A stretch of 64,000 bases of DNA from Streptomyces sp. MUM 203J (GTDB taxonomy: Bacteria > Actinomycetota > Actinomycetes > Streptomycetales > Streptomycetaceae): positions 101,069 to 165,068 of the forward strand of contig NZ_JADWYO010000007.1 of NCBI RefSeq assembly GCF_022414595.1. The letters are read 5' to 3'. Positions within the stretch are counted from its first letter, which is position 1, and each line of letters opens with the position of its first letter. The notes under the pieces are model-generated. The model did not search any database. It was given only the letters and a program-made list of their open reading frames with translations, and had not been told where the DNA came from. Made by a program: the position numbers and the translations under genes. Shown one piece after another: positions 26,751 to 35,709 of the stretch.

Positions 26751-28883
26751 ATGAACCGGTTCACGCGCCGCATCGGCGACGCGAGCACTCGCCGCCCCTG
26801 GGTCACGATCGCCTCCTGGGCGGTCTCTCTTCTGCTGGTGTTGTCGTCCGCCGGCACGGTCGGAGGCGCTCTGGTCGACGACCTGGTCGCGCCCGGCAGC
26901 CAGAGCGAGAAGGCGATGGAACTCCTCGAAGAGCGCTTCCCCGAAGCGTCCGGCGGCAGCGCCATGGCGGTCTTCGCCGCGCCGGAAGGACAGCGGCTGG
27001 AGCGGTACCGGTCCTCGGTGGAGGCCGCGGTCGCCCGGATCTCCGCCGTGGAGCACGTGACCGCGGCGACCGACCCCTTCACCGCCGGCACGGTCTCGTC
27101 CGACGGCCGTATCGGCTACGCCCGGATCACCTTCGCCGTGACGTCGACGGACGTGGGGCCGGCGGACATCGGGGCCCTCACCGAGGCGATAGAACCCGCA
27201 CGCGGGGACGGCGTCACCGCCGAGCTGGGCGGGGACGCCGTGTTCATCAACGCGGACACGCAGACGTCGGGAGCGGAGGCGGCGGGCCTGCTGGCCGCTC
27301 TGGTCATCCTGGTGGCCGCGTTCGGCACGATCGTGACCGCACTGGTGCCGATCGCGCTGGCCCTGGTGGCCGTGGCCGCGGGCCTGGGCGGCATCATGCT
27401 GCTGGCGAACGCGATGAACGTGTCCACCGCCGCTCCCACGATCGGCGCGATGATCGGCTTGGGCATCGGGATCGACTACGCCCTGTTCGTCGTGGCCCGG
27501 CACCGTGAGAACCGTGCCTCCGGCCAGGACAACGCCACCGCGCTTTCGAACGCCATGGGGGCCTCGGGTGCGGCCGTCCTGTTCGCCGGTGGCACCGTCG
27601 TCGTGGCGATGGGAGCTCTCGCGCTCACCGGCCTGGGATTCCTGACCTCGATCGGGCTGAGTACCGCCCTGGTGGTTCTCTTCGCCGTGGCCACCGCGCT
27701 CACACTGCTGCCGGCCCTGCTGTCGCTGCTGGGCGACCGTGTCCACCGGAACATCCGCTGGGGACGCCCGCGCGGCCGCAGCCCCCGCCCGGCGAGGAGT
27801 CACGAGGACACGGTGTGGTCCCGCTTCGCCCACCGTGTGTCCGGGCGGCCGTGGCGCTACCTGCTCGCCTCGTCGGCGGTGCTGCTCGCCCTCGCCGCCC
27901 CCGCGCTCCGGATGGAGACCGGGTTTCCCGACGCCGGCACCGACTCCACGCAAACGACGCACCGCCGTGCCTACGACCTGCTCGCCGAGGGCTTCGGCCC
28001 CGGGTTCAACGCCCCGCTGCTGATGGTCGCCGACCTGAGGCGACCCGGTGCCGAGGCCGCGGACATCCCGGCGCTGGCCGAGCGCATCGCCTCGGATCCC
28101 GGCATCGCCGCGGTCGGTGCGCCACAGACCTCCGCGGCCGGTGACACCGTCGTCCTGCCCACGCTGCCCACCACCGCCCCCGCCGACGCCGAGACCTCCC
28201 GGACACTCGCGCGGGTCCGTGACCTGCTGCCCGAGAACGTCGCCGTATCCGGTCTGACCGCCATGACCGACGACCTCACCCGGCAACTCGCCGATACTCT
28301 GCCGGTGTTCATCGCGGCCATCCTGACGGCGTCGTTCCTGCTGCTGATGGTGGTGTTCCGTTCCGTCACACTGCCGCTGAAGGCCGTCGCGGTGAACCTG
28401 CTGTCCATCGCGGGGGCGTACGGCGTGGTGGTGGCCGTCTTCCAGTGGGGGTGGCTCGGCGCCGTGTTCAGTCTGGAGGAGACGCTCCCGATCGCCTCGC
28501 CGCTGCCGACCATCTTCTTCGCCGTCCTGTTCGGCCTGTCCATGGACTACGAGGTGTTCCTGCTCTCGCGCGTCCGTGAGGAGTACGACGCCACGGGCGA
28601 CACCAGAGAGTCGGTGGCGCGCGGCATGGCGGCCACCGGCCGTGTGATCACCTCAGCGGCACTGATCATGACGGTGGTCTTCCTCGGCTTCGTCGCCAAC
28701 CCGTCGCCCCTGGTCAAGATGATGGGCCTGGGTCTGGCGACCGCGATCGTGCTGGACGCGACAATCGTCCGCATGGTCCTCGTACCCGCGACGATGGCGC
28801 TGTTGGGGCGCATGGCCTGGTGGCTGCCGCGTCCGCTCGACCGCAGGCTGCCCCGTCTCGCGCCCGAGTCCGGCAAGGGCTGA
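26751..28883 (+). CDS. MMPL/RND family transporter
   Basis: This 710-aa polytopic membrane protein has the internal duplication of the MmpL/SSD superfamily. One helix and an extracytoplasmic loop precede a five-helix block with GIGIDYALFVVARHRENRA, and the pattern repeats in the second half with GLSMDYEVFLLSRVREEY. The paired Asp-Tyr in both halves is the proton-relay signature. Start ATG 26751 is at MNRFTRRIGDAST; upstream frame is rejected. It probably exports a lipid or toxic compound under control of the divergent two-component system. Confidence 0.93.
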   Translation: MNRFTRRIGDASTRRPWVTIASWAVSLLLVLSSAGTVGGALVDDLVAPGSQSEKAMELLEERFPEASGGSAMAVFAAPEGQRLERYRSSVEAAVARISAVEHVTAATDPFTAGTVSSDGRIGYARITFAVTSTDVGPADIGALTEAIEPARGDGVTAELGGDAVFINADTQTSGAEAAGLLAALVILVAAFGTIVTALVPIALALVAVAAGLGGIMLLANAMNVSTAAPTIGAMIGLGIGIDYALFVVARHRENRASGQDNATALSNAMGASGAAVLFAGGTVVVAMGALALTGLGFLTSIGLSTALVVLFAVATALTLLPALLSLLGDRVHRNIRWGRPRGRSPRPARSHEDTVWSRFAHRVSGRPWRYLLASSAVLLALAAPALRMETGFPDAGTDSTQTTHRRAYDLLAEGFGPGFNAPLLMVADLRRPGAEAADIPALAERIASDPGIAAVGAPQTSAAGDTVVLPTLPTTAPADAETSRTLARVRDLLPENVAVSGLTAMTDDLTRQLADTLPVFIAAILTASFLLLMVVFRSVTLPLKAVAVNLLSIAGAYGVVVAVFQWGWLGAVFSLEETLPIASPLPTIFFAVLFGLSMDYEVFLLSRVREEYDATGDTRESVARGMAATGRVITSAALIMTVVFLGFVANPSPLVKMMGLGLATAIVLDATIVRMVLVPATMALLGRMAWWLPRPLDRRLPRLAPESGKG

Positions 28884-29432
28884 CCCGGCGGTGGGCCCCG
28901 GCGGGCGGGCCCGGTGGCCGGCGGCGAGCCCGCACGGCGCTCCAGCGGCGGGGCACGACCGCATGATGCGGTCCCTCGACGGCCTCGTGCCGGAAGGGGA
29001 GCCGGCCGGGCCGATGAGATCCTTCTCCTTCTCCGCTCGGCCCTCACGAAGCCGGACCGCTCCGTGAGGGCCGAGCGGACCCCGGCGCTCCGCGGCCGTC
29101 CGGACTCGGCCCGCGTGCCCCCTGCGTCGCGTGGGTGCGACCACCGGACATCCGCCCGTCACGTCGGGGGATCCGCCCGTTGACGGGTGTCCGCACGGGT
29201 ACGGGCCGGGGGCTGGAACGCTACGAGGTGATTCGGCGGCGTTCGTCGCGGATGTGCCCGCCTCGTCGCCGCGCCGGGATCACCGGGTGGGGTGCGTGCG
29301 GCACTGCCTCGGCCGGGGCCGCCCGACGGTCGCTGCGGCGCCCCGGGTCAGCGGACGCACTGCCGGGACGTGGGCGGTGCACCACCCGCACGACGCGCCG
29401 GCCCGGCGAGCCGCCGTCCGGCCCCGGAACGG
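28884..29432. other. Convergent intergenic region after the MMPL gene
   Basis: It has no gene that I can support. It contains the strong hairpin at 29033-29078 and GC-rich filler up to the phosphatase terminator. Confidence 0.5.
29033..29078. terminator. 16-bp hairpin downstream of the MMPL gene
   Basis: Arms 29033-29048 and 29063-29078 pair perfectly around a 14-nt loop. It lies ~150 nt after the MMPL stop and is the best terminator candidate for that transcript. Confidence 0.7.
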
Positions 29433-29454
29433 CGGTACCCGCCTCCGGGTACCG
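29433..29454 (-). terminator. Hairpin downstream of the PP2C phosphatase gene
   Basis: CGGTACCC and GGGTACCG pair perfectly around a 6-nt loop, 18 nt beyond the minus-strand stop codon at 29473. Confidence 0.6.
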
Positions 29455-29472
29455 GAGCGCGGCCGGGGGCGG

Positions 29473-30648
29473 TCATTCCGCCCCGCCGTCACCGGCGGCG
29501 TCTCCTCGTCCGTCCAGGTCACGCTCCGGGCGGTCGACGACGAGCATCGCCACGTCGTCCGCCAGGCGACCCGCAGTGTGGCGGATCAGTCTCAGGTGCA
29601 CCTCTTCCAGGAATTCCTGAGGCGTGCAGGCGTCCCGTACCGATGCGGCCGCCTCGGACAGGGGGAAGAACCTGTCGTCGGCGTCGCGGGCCTCGATCAC
29701 GCCGTCCGTGTGCAGCAACAGCCGGTCACCGGGCTCGAACGGGTAGCTCTCGACGACGGCGGTGGGTCCGGTGATGAGGTCCTCGAGCCCCAGGGGCGGC
29801 AGAGGGTCGGCGGGCAGCAGTTCCCGGGCCTGGCCCTTGCGCAGCAGCAGCGGAGGCGAGTGTCCGCGGTTGACGACCCGGATCAGGTGATCGTCCGAGA
29901 CCTGGGCCAGCAACGCGGTGACGAAGTTCTCCTCGTCGTCGGCCGGGGTGGTCGCCCGCGCCACGGCGTCCTCCCGGCGGAACGCCGCCGCGCAGTGGTC
30001 CATGACCTCGGCCAGTTCGTCCTCGTAGTGCACGGCCTCCCTGAACGCCCCCAGTACGGCGGCGGCGGCACGCACCGCGGGAAGCCCCTTGCCCCGGACG
30101 TCCCCGACGATCATCCGGACGCCGTAGGGGGTCCACAGGGCCTCGTAGAGGTCCCCGCCGATCTGTGCGCCCTTCTCGGCCGCGAGGTACATGCTGGCCG
30201 TGCGGACCTGGCCGAGCCGCCCCGACACGGGCCGCAGGATGGACTCCTGTGCCGCCACCGCGATGCGGCGGACCTGGTCGAGTTCGCTCTGCCGACGGCT
30301 GTGCACGGCGTTACTGGTGACGACACTCGCGACGGTCACCACGAGGAGGCCCAGGATGTTGCTGGATGCCTGCCCCTCACCCCAGGAGTGGTGCAGGGTG
30401 GCGCTGATCGCGGTGACAGACAGCGCCCCCACGGCCGCCGACAGGATCCCTCCGGCCCCCATCGTGAGCGAGGCCAGGGCCGGCATCGCGGTGAGCAGCG
30501 GGCCTGTGTACACGGCGTGCACGGGTGACAGCTCGATCCCGAGCCCGAGCAGTATGACCAGGAACGGCACGGACTGGGCCAGCCTGAACAGGACCCTGCT
30601 GTGACCGCCCGCTCCCTGTGGCTGAGCGGAGCGGAAAAGCGACCGCAT
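29473..30648 (-). CDS. Membrane-anchored PP2C-type (SpoIIE/RsbU) serine phosphatase
   Basis: This ~391-aa protein has about four N-terminal membrane helices (LFRLAQSVPFLVILLGLGIE and following) and a SpoIIE/RsbU catalytic domain. Metal-site motifs are GGDLYEALW, MIVGDVRGKGLPAVRAAA, LLLHTDGVIEARD and ADDVAMLVVD. Such enzymes dephosphorylate anti-anti-sigma factors in partner-switch stress pathways. The start is uncertain: ATG 30648 is chosen, and GTG 30684 would add 12 residues. The ppk2 gene lies upstream on the same strand, 135 nt away. Confidence 0.92.
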   Translation of the reverse strand: MRSLFRSAQPQGAGGHSRVLFRLAQSVPFLVILLGLGIELSPVHAVYTGPLLTAMPALASLTMGAGGILSAAVGALSVTAISATLHHSWGEGQASSNILGLLVVTVASVVTSNAVHSRRQSELDQVRRIAVAAQESILRPVSGRLGQVRTASMYLAAEKGAQIGGDLYEALWTPYGVRMIVGDVRGKGLPAVRAAAAVLGAFREAVHYEDELAEVMDHCAAAFRREDAVARATTPADDEENFVTALLAQVSDDHLIRVVNRGHSPPLLLRKGQARELLPADPLPPLGLEDLITGPTAVVESYPFEPGDRLLLHTDGVIEARDADDRFFPLSEAAASVRDACTPQEFLEEVHLRLIRHTAGRLADDVAMLVVDRPERDLDGRGDAAGDGGAE

Positions 30649-30783
30649 GCGTACAGCGTGCCTCGCGGGCACCGGGGATTCCACCCGCAGCGGTCCCGGG
30701 CTCGGGCTCCGGGGCCACGTCCGCCGGGTGCCGCGGCCGCGGAGCCCGGCGTCACCGGCCCTGCCGGGCGGGCGGGCGGCCGT

Positions 30784-31590
30784 TCAGAGGCTCGCCGCAT
30801 GATCGGGAACATATGTCTGCAGATCACGCGGCGGACGCTGGTAGCCGGTCGAAGGCGGGCGCGACGGGAGTTCGAGGACCGGCGGGGACACCTCGTGGTA
30901 CGGCACGGAGGCCAGCAGGTGGGCGATCATGTTCAGCCGGGCCCGCCGCTTGTCGTCGCTCTCCACGACGAGCCACGGGGCCTCGGCGATGTCGGTGTGG
31001 ACCAGCATCGCGTCCTTGGCCCGGGAGTACGCCTCCCAGCGGGTGATCGACTCCAGGTCCATGGGCGACAGTTTCCAGCGGCGCCGCGGATCGTCCAGAC
31101 GGCGCCGGAACCGCTCCTGCTGCTCGTGGTCGCTCACCGAGAACCAGTACTTGCGCAGCAGGATCCCGTCCTCCACCAGCATGCGCTCGAAGATCGGGCA
31201 TTGCCGCAGGAAGAGCTGGTGCTCCTCCTTGGTGCAGAAGCCCATCACGTACTCCACGCCGGCCCGGTTGTACCAGGAGCGGTCGAACAGAACGATCTCC
31301 CCGGCGGCCGGCAGGTGCTCGGCGTAGCGCTGGAAGTACCACTGTGTGCGCTCACGCTCGGTCGGCTTGGGCAGCGCCACGATCCGTGCCACCCGAGGGT
31401 TGAGGTACTCCGTGACCCGCTTGATGGTGCTGCCCTTGCCCGCCGCGTCCCGCCCTTCGAACACGACGACCAGCCGGGTGCCCTCGGCCCGTACCCACTC
31501 CTGGAGCTTCACCAGCTCCGTCTGCAGGCGCAGCAGTTCCCTCTCGTACACCTGGCGAGGCAGCTTCGCCGCCTTCTTGTCGCCCGCCAT
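30784..31590 (-). CDS. ppk2: Polyphosphate kinase 2 (PPK2)
   Basis: This 268-aa class I PPK2 transfers phosphate between polyphosphate and nucleoside diphosphates. It has Walker A GRDAAGKGSTIKRVTEYLNP, Walker B LFDRSWYNRAGVEYVMGFC, the lid RRRLDDPRRRWKLSPMDLES and WLVVESDDKRRARLN. Start ATG 31590 has GGAGG 5 nt upstream (MAGDKKAAKLPRQVYERELL). The frame is open upstream without a ribosome site. It is a single domain and cytoplasmic. It could balance ATP/GTP pools under stress; no operon partner other than the phosphatase downstream. Confidence 0.95.
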   Translation of the reverse strand: MAGDKKAAKLPRQVYERELLRLQTELVKLQEWVRAEGTRLVVVFEGRDAAGKGSTIKRVTEYLNPRVARIVALPKPTERERTQWYFQRYAEHLPAAGEIVLFDRSWYNRAGVEYVMGFCTKEEHQLFLRQCPIFERMLVEDGILLRKYWFSVSDHEQQERFRRRLDDPRRRWKLSPMDLESITRWEAYSRAKDAMLVHTDIAEAPWLVVESDDKRRARLNMIAHLLASVPYHEVSPPVLELPSRPPSTGYQRPPRDLQTYVPDHAASL

Positions 31591-32604
31591 GTCGCCTCCA
31601 CGTCCCGACCGCTCACCGTGCACCGCACCCCCAGAGTCGGACAGCGGAGCGCCGCGCGCGAACCGTGCTCCACCACCCGGTCCTCGACGGGCTCGGCGCC
31701 CGTGGCGAGTTGGACCGGCCCCGCTGCGCGGTCGGCTCGGTGAACGAGCGGGCCCTGAGGGGACCTGACAGGACCGCATCCTGTCGGCTCGGGTACGTAC
31801 GGTACAAGGACCCACGTGGCCGGTGAGCGGACGAGGCTGCCGCCGTCCGCCGGATTCCGGGGGGGCGAACCCGCACCTCAGCCGGGGACTCGTTCCTCTG
31901 GTGAAGGGCACGCCTCCGACCTGCTCCCTCCGGCCCGACGGCGACGCCTGTCCGGACAGCTCCACGCAGACAACGGCGACGGGCATGCCCACCTGAGACG
32001 ATGACGGCGGGCTCCGCGACGCACACAGGGACGTCGAGACCTCCCCGCGGCCGGGCCGCCTTCGCCGGACCATCGAGCGCGTCCCGGCGCGCCGGCTGCC
32101 GCCGCCTACACCACCGCCCCGAACCCGAGGCCGAGCACCTCAGCCGCGGAATCCGGCCGCCCGCCCCGACGCACACGGTCAACGGCCGCGCGCGCCGCAG
32201 GACGCCGTCGCCCTCGGCATCGATCGCGGGCGTCCGCGGCGTCCGGCTTCCGACAGCCTCACCCGGACCGGGCCGTCGGCCGACGACCGGGCCAGGGGCA
32301 GGGCCGGGGCCTCCGCCTTCCTCCTTACGCCGGGCCCTCCACTGCCCGCCCGGCCTCCTCCTCCGCTCTCGCACCAACTGCCCGTCAGCGAAGGGCTTCC
32401 TCACCCGTGAGGGCCCCGTTCAATCCGGAAACGCCTCCCCGGGGACAGCTCTGCGTAGCTTTCCCAAGACCACCTTGAACAACGGTGGTTGCTGCTTCCC
32501 CCAATCCCAGGAGATACCTTTCTTCGCCGTCTTCCGTCGCCTAGGCTGACGCCGACTCGCCGCCGCCGGGCGGCGCACAGCAAACGACAAGAATGGGGAT
32601 TCTC
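31591..32604. other. Intergenic region upstream of the second lanthipeptide operon
   Basis: About 1 kb lies between divergent ppk2 and lanA2. No gene is supportable. It contains the perfect inverted repeat GACAGGA-N5-TCCTGTC (31767-31785). A small hairpin ACCACC-N9-GGTGGT lies in the last 150 nt. TAGGCT at 32542-32547 is a fair -10 box ~60 nt before lanA2, though its -35 partner is poor. Confidence 0.5.
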
Positions 32605-32805
32605 ATGCCTGCCGTTCTGCAACCGCGCATGGTCAGTGAAATCGACGAGAACGCGATCGATCTGCTCGACGACGCCCTGTTCGCCGATGCCCCTTACGAT
32701 CACGCGGACATGGGAGGCCGCACCACCTGCCACGCCCTGTCGTGGGACTGCGGACCGTCCCCGCGGACCTGCGTGCACCAGCACACGACGTTCTGCAGTT
32801 CGTGA
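32605..32805 (+). CDS. lanA: Second class IV lanthipeptide precursor peptide
   Basis: This 66-aa peptide is encoded directly before a LanL-type synthetase, with TGATG stop-start overlap. The leader is acidic and helical (VSEIDENAIDLLDDALFADA, residues 10-29) and reaches a Gly-Gly at 37-38 (DMGGR). The core after Gly38 holds four Cys (42, 49, 56, 64) and many Ser/Thr. It begins RTTCHALSWDC, continues GPSPRTC and VHQHTTFCSS, so S-x-x-C, S-x-x-x-C and T-x-x-C rings are possible. Start ATG 32605 has GGGG 6 nt upstream; ATG 32593 is possible. It is unlike the first precursor and may resemble the Streptomyces globisporus SgbA type (memory, unverified). Confidence 0.92.
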   Translation: MPAVLQPRMVSEIDENAIDLLDDALFADAPYDHADMGGRTTCHALSWDCGPSPRTCVHQHTTFCSS

Positions 32806-35570
32806 TGGATCTCCGCGCGAACGGTCCGCGTCGGCCCGTCGAGGGACACCACGCGGCGGGTCCGGCCGCCCCGGCGCTCCTGCCGGGGTCGGCCGACCCT
32901 TTGGAGTCCCGCTTGGCCACAGCGCTCTCCGGACACCCGTACCAGGTCTCCAGCACTGCGATCTGGGTCCACGCACGTCACGAGAACCCTATTCGGATCT
33001 CCCAGGGATGGAAACTCCACCTGTCCGCCCGGCCCGCCACTCTGGTGACGACCCTGGAGCACGCCTTACCTGTCCTGGTGGCGTTCCGCTGCCATTTCAA
33101 AGCGGTGCGCAGCATTGACGTCCTGCGGGACATCAATTCCGTCAGGTCCGCTCCGGGTTCCGTCGGCAAGGCCGTCACCGTCTACCCACCGCAGGACTCG
33201 ATACGGGAGACAGCCGAAGAGCTGGCCCGTGTCCTTGCGGGATTCGAGGGACCGCGGATCAGGAGCGACCGACTGCTGCGCCGCGGCAGCCCCGTGTTCT
33301 ACCGATACGGCCCGTTCGCACCCCGGTTCCGCGCCCTGGAGAACGGGGACGTCGAACCCGCTCTGGTCGCCCCCGACGGTACGCTGGTCAGCGGAGTCGC
33401 CGGCCCCCGCTACACCGCACCCGACTGGGTCCGCGACCCTTTCCGGGAGACACCGGCCCCCGGTCCCCCAGCCGTCCTGATGGCCGGAGGGGAGTGTGCC
33501 GAGCCGCTGCTGGGCGGCCGCTACCGTGTGACGGCAGGCCTGGCGCGTACCGCGCGGGGCATCGTGTGCCGGGCCCGGGAGACACGCACCGGACGGCGCG
33601 TCGTCATCAAGCAGGCGTACACCTACGTCAGCGAGGGCGACGACGGAGCGGACGCCACGGACCGGCTGCGCCATGAGCGGCGGATCCTCGAGGCCCTCGC
33701 CGGAGTCGCCGGTGTCCCGCAGTACGTCGACCACTTCGCCCACTCCGACAGCGAGTTCCTGGTGACGACCGACGTGGGCGGGACCAACCTCGCCCTGGAT
33801 GTCGACGCTTCGGGGACGTACGACCCGGCTCCGACGCCGGGCGGGCGCTCGCTCCCCATGCTCGCGTCCGGCATCCTCACACTGCTCGACGCCGTCCACG
33901 GACGGGGAGTCGTCGTCCGCGACCTGGCCCCGAAGAACATCGTCCTCGGGGAGTCCGGCGCCCTCAGTCTGGTCGACTTCGAGATCAGCCGCTTCCGCGA
34001 CCGGCAGTACCACGGCTGGACGCCCGGCTATGCGGCTCCCGGACAGTCCGGGGGCGCCGAGGCAGTTCCCGAGGACGACTACTTCTCCCTGGGCGCCACG
34101 CTGTTCCACGCCGCTGTGGGCATCGACCCCGTCTGCATCCACGAGGACGTCGACGGCAACATCTCCAGGACCCGGCGGCTGCTGGCCGACGCACTCGGCC
34201 CGGCGGCGGGTCCCATGGCCGGCATCGTCTCCGCGCTTCTGGACACCGACCCCGGGACGCGCAGGGAAGCGGCCGCGGCGCTCCGCGGCGGCCCGGGTTC
34301 CTGGACGGTCCCGCCCACGCGGCGCACCGGCCCGTCCCGCATCGCACCGCACGCGTCGGCCTCGCCGGGCCGGCCTCCGCCCCACGCGCACGGCCCGCTC
34401 GTCGCGGCGGACGTGCTCGACGACGCCGCACTGCACTGCGTACGGGAACTGGTGGACACCACCCGGGCGCTCCTGCGGAGCGAGGACCACGCGCCGCGCT
34501 GCACCAACGTGTACCAGGGCAGCGCCGGGATCGGCACGGAACTGCTCCACCATCTCGGCGTGCCCGGGGTGCCCGAGGCGGTCACCGGTATCGCGTGGTG
34601 GACAGCCCGGCACGACCCGGCCGTGGACCGTCCGCGCGGCCTGTACTTCGGCAGCATGGGCACCGCGGTCTTCCTCGCCGCCGCGGGCCGCGCGCTGGAC
34701 GACGGCGGCCTCCTGACGGCCGGGCTCGAACTCGCCGACCGCACGGTGGCCGGCCCCCGGGACGACGACCTGGAGGACCACATCCACGGGCTCGCCGGTA
34801 TCGGTACGGGCCATCTGATCCTGTACCGGCTCACCGGGGAAAGGCGGTTCGCGACGGCCGCGGAGCGCTGTGGCGAGCGGATCGCGACCGGCCGCTACCG
34901 TCCGGCGGACCCCGGCCCGTTCCCCGACCGCCGTGACGCCGGCATCGACACCCGCTTCGGTTTCGGGCACGGGAAGGCCGGAACCGCGGCGTTCCTGGCC
35001 TCGTGCGCGGCGGTGACCGGCAACGCCCGCCTCGCGTCCGTGGGGCGCGCGCACCGCGCACAGGTCCTGGCGGCTCTCCCGCCCCTGGTCGCCGCCGCCC
35101 GTACGCCGCGCGCACGGCCCATGTGCGTCTCGTGGTGTCAGGGCTTCGCCGGCATCGGCGGTTCGCTGGCCCGGGTGGAGGGCCCGGAGGAGCCGGACTG
35201 CGTGGAGGCGGCCCGGCTTCTGGCACAGGTGTCGGTGGAGATCGCTCCCCGTGTGCCGCTGCCCACCCAGTGCTGTGGTCTGGCGGGTGCCGGGGAGTTC
35301 CTGCTGGACATGGCCGGGTCGGTGCCGGACCCGCGGCGGACATACCTCCATCAGGCCCACCGGATCGCACGTCACATCCTGACGCGCTGCGGGGGGTCCG
35401 ACCGAAGGCCGGTGGTCCCGGGACCCTCTCTGGTGGAGGGCGGCACCGCGTGGGCGACCGGATCGGCGGGGGTGCTCTCCTTCCTGAGGCGGCTGCGCGG
35501 CGGCGGGTCCCGGCTCTGGACCTCCGGGTGGTGTCCCCCTGAGCGAGGGATCGGGGATCAGCAGCAGTAG
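32805..35570 (+). CDS. lanL: Second class IV lanthipeptide synthetase, CCG-type cyclase
   Basis: This 921-aa three-domain synthetase has a lyase domain (~1-215, with SQGWKLHLSARP), a kinase (~225-500; VVIKQAY, VVRDLAPKNIVL Asp373, DFE 391-393) and a LanC-like cyclase (~540-921). The zinc ligands are WCQG Cys778 and QCCG Cys823-Cys824. The usual His of CHG is replaced by Cys, giving a three-Cys site like that of some promiscuous LanM enzymes such as ProcM. ATG 32805 overlaps the precursor stop by one base. Codon 88 (33066-33068) is TTA, so translation should need the bldA tRNA. No transporter follows. Confidence 0.94.
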   Translation: MDLRANGPRRPVEGHHAAGPAAPALLPGSADPLESRLATALSGHPYQVSSTAIWVHARHENPIRISQGWKLHLSARPATLVTTLEHALPVLVAFRCHFKAVRSIDVLRDINSVRSAPGSVGKAVTVYPPQDSIRETAEELARVLAGFEGPRIRSDRLLRRGSPVFYRYGPFAPRFRALENGDVEPALVAPDGTLVSGVAGPRYTAPDWVRDPFRETPAPGPPAVLMAGGECAEPLLGGRYRVTAGLARTARGIVCRARETRTGRRVVIKQAYTYVSEGDDGADATDRLRHERRILEALAGVAGVPQYVDHFAHSDSEFLVTTDVGGTNLALDVDASGTYDPAPTPGGRSLPMLASGILTLLDAVHGRGVVVRDLAPKNIVLGESGALSLVDFEISRFRDRQYHGWTPGYAAPGQSGGAEAVPEDDYFSLGATLFHAAVGIDPVCIHEDVDGNISRTRRLLADALGPAAGPMAGIVSALLDTDPGTRREAAAALRGGPGSWTVPPTRRTGPSRIAPHASASPGRPPPHAHGPLVAADVLDDAALHCVRELVDTTRALLRSEDHAPRCTNVYQGSAGIGTELLHHLGVPGVPEAVTGIAWWTARHDPAVDRPRGLYFGSMGTAVFLAAAGRALDDGGLLTAGLELADRTVAGPRDDDLEDHIHGLAGIGTGHLILYRLTGERRFATAAERCGERIATGRYRPADPGPFPDRRDAGIDTRFGFGHGKAGTAAFLASCAAVTGNARLASVGRAHRAQVLAALPPLVAAARTPRARPMCVSWCQGFAGIGGSLARVEGPEEPDCVEAARLLAQVSVEIAPRVPLPTQCCGLAGAGEFLLDMAGSVPDPRRTYLHQAHRIARHILTRCGGSDRRPVVPGPSLVEGGTAWATGSAGVLSFLRRLRGGGSRLWTSGWCPPERGIGDQQQ

Positions 35571-35709
35571 CCGTGCACGACACACGTCTCCTGCGGACGG
35601 CGCGGCCGTGTGCGGCGCCGGCCGGCTGCCGTGCACACGGACGCGCGACCTGACGGCGTATCCGGGCGTAGGCTTCGCTCGGTACGGACGCGGTTGGGGG
35701 GCGGGACAT

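Noticed and set aside
33066..35636. 856-codon minus-strand frame opposite lanL2
   Set aside because: It is a shadow of the synthetase; the plus strand carries kinase and cyclase motifs.
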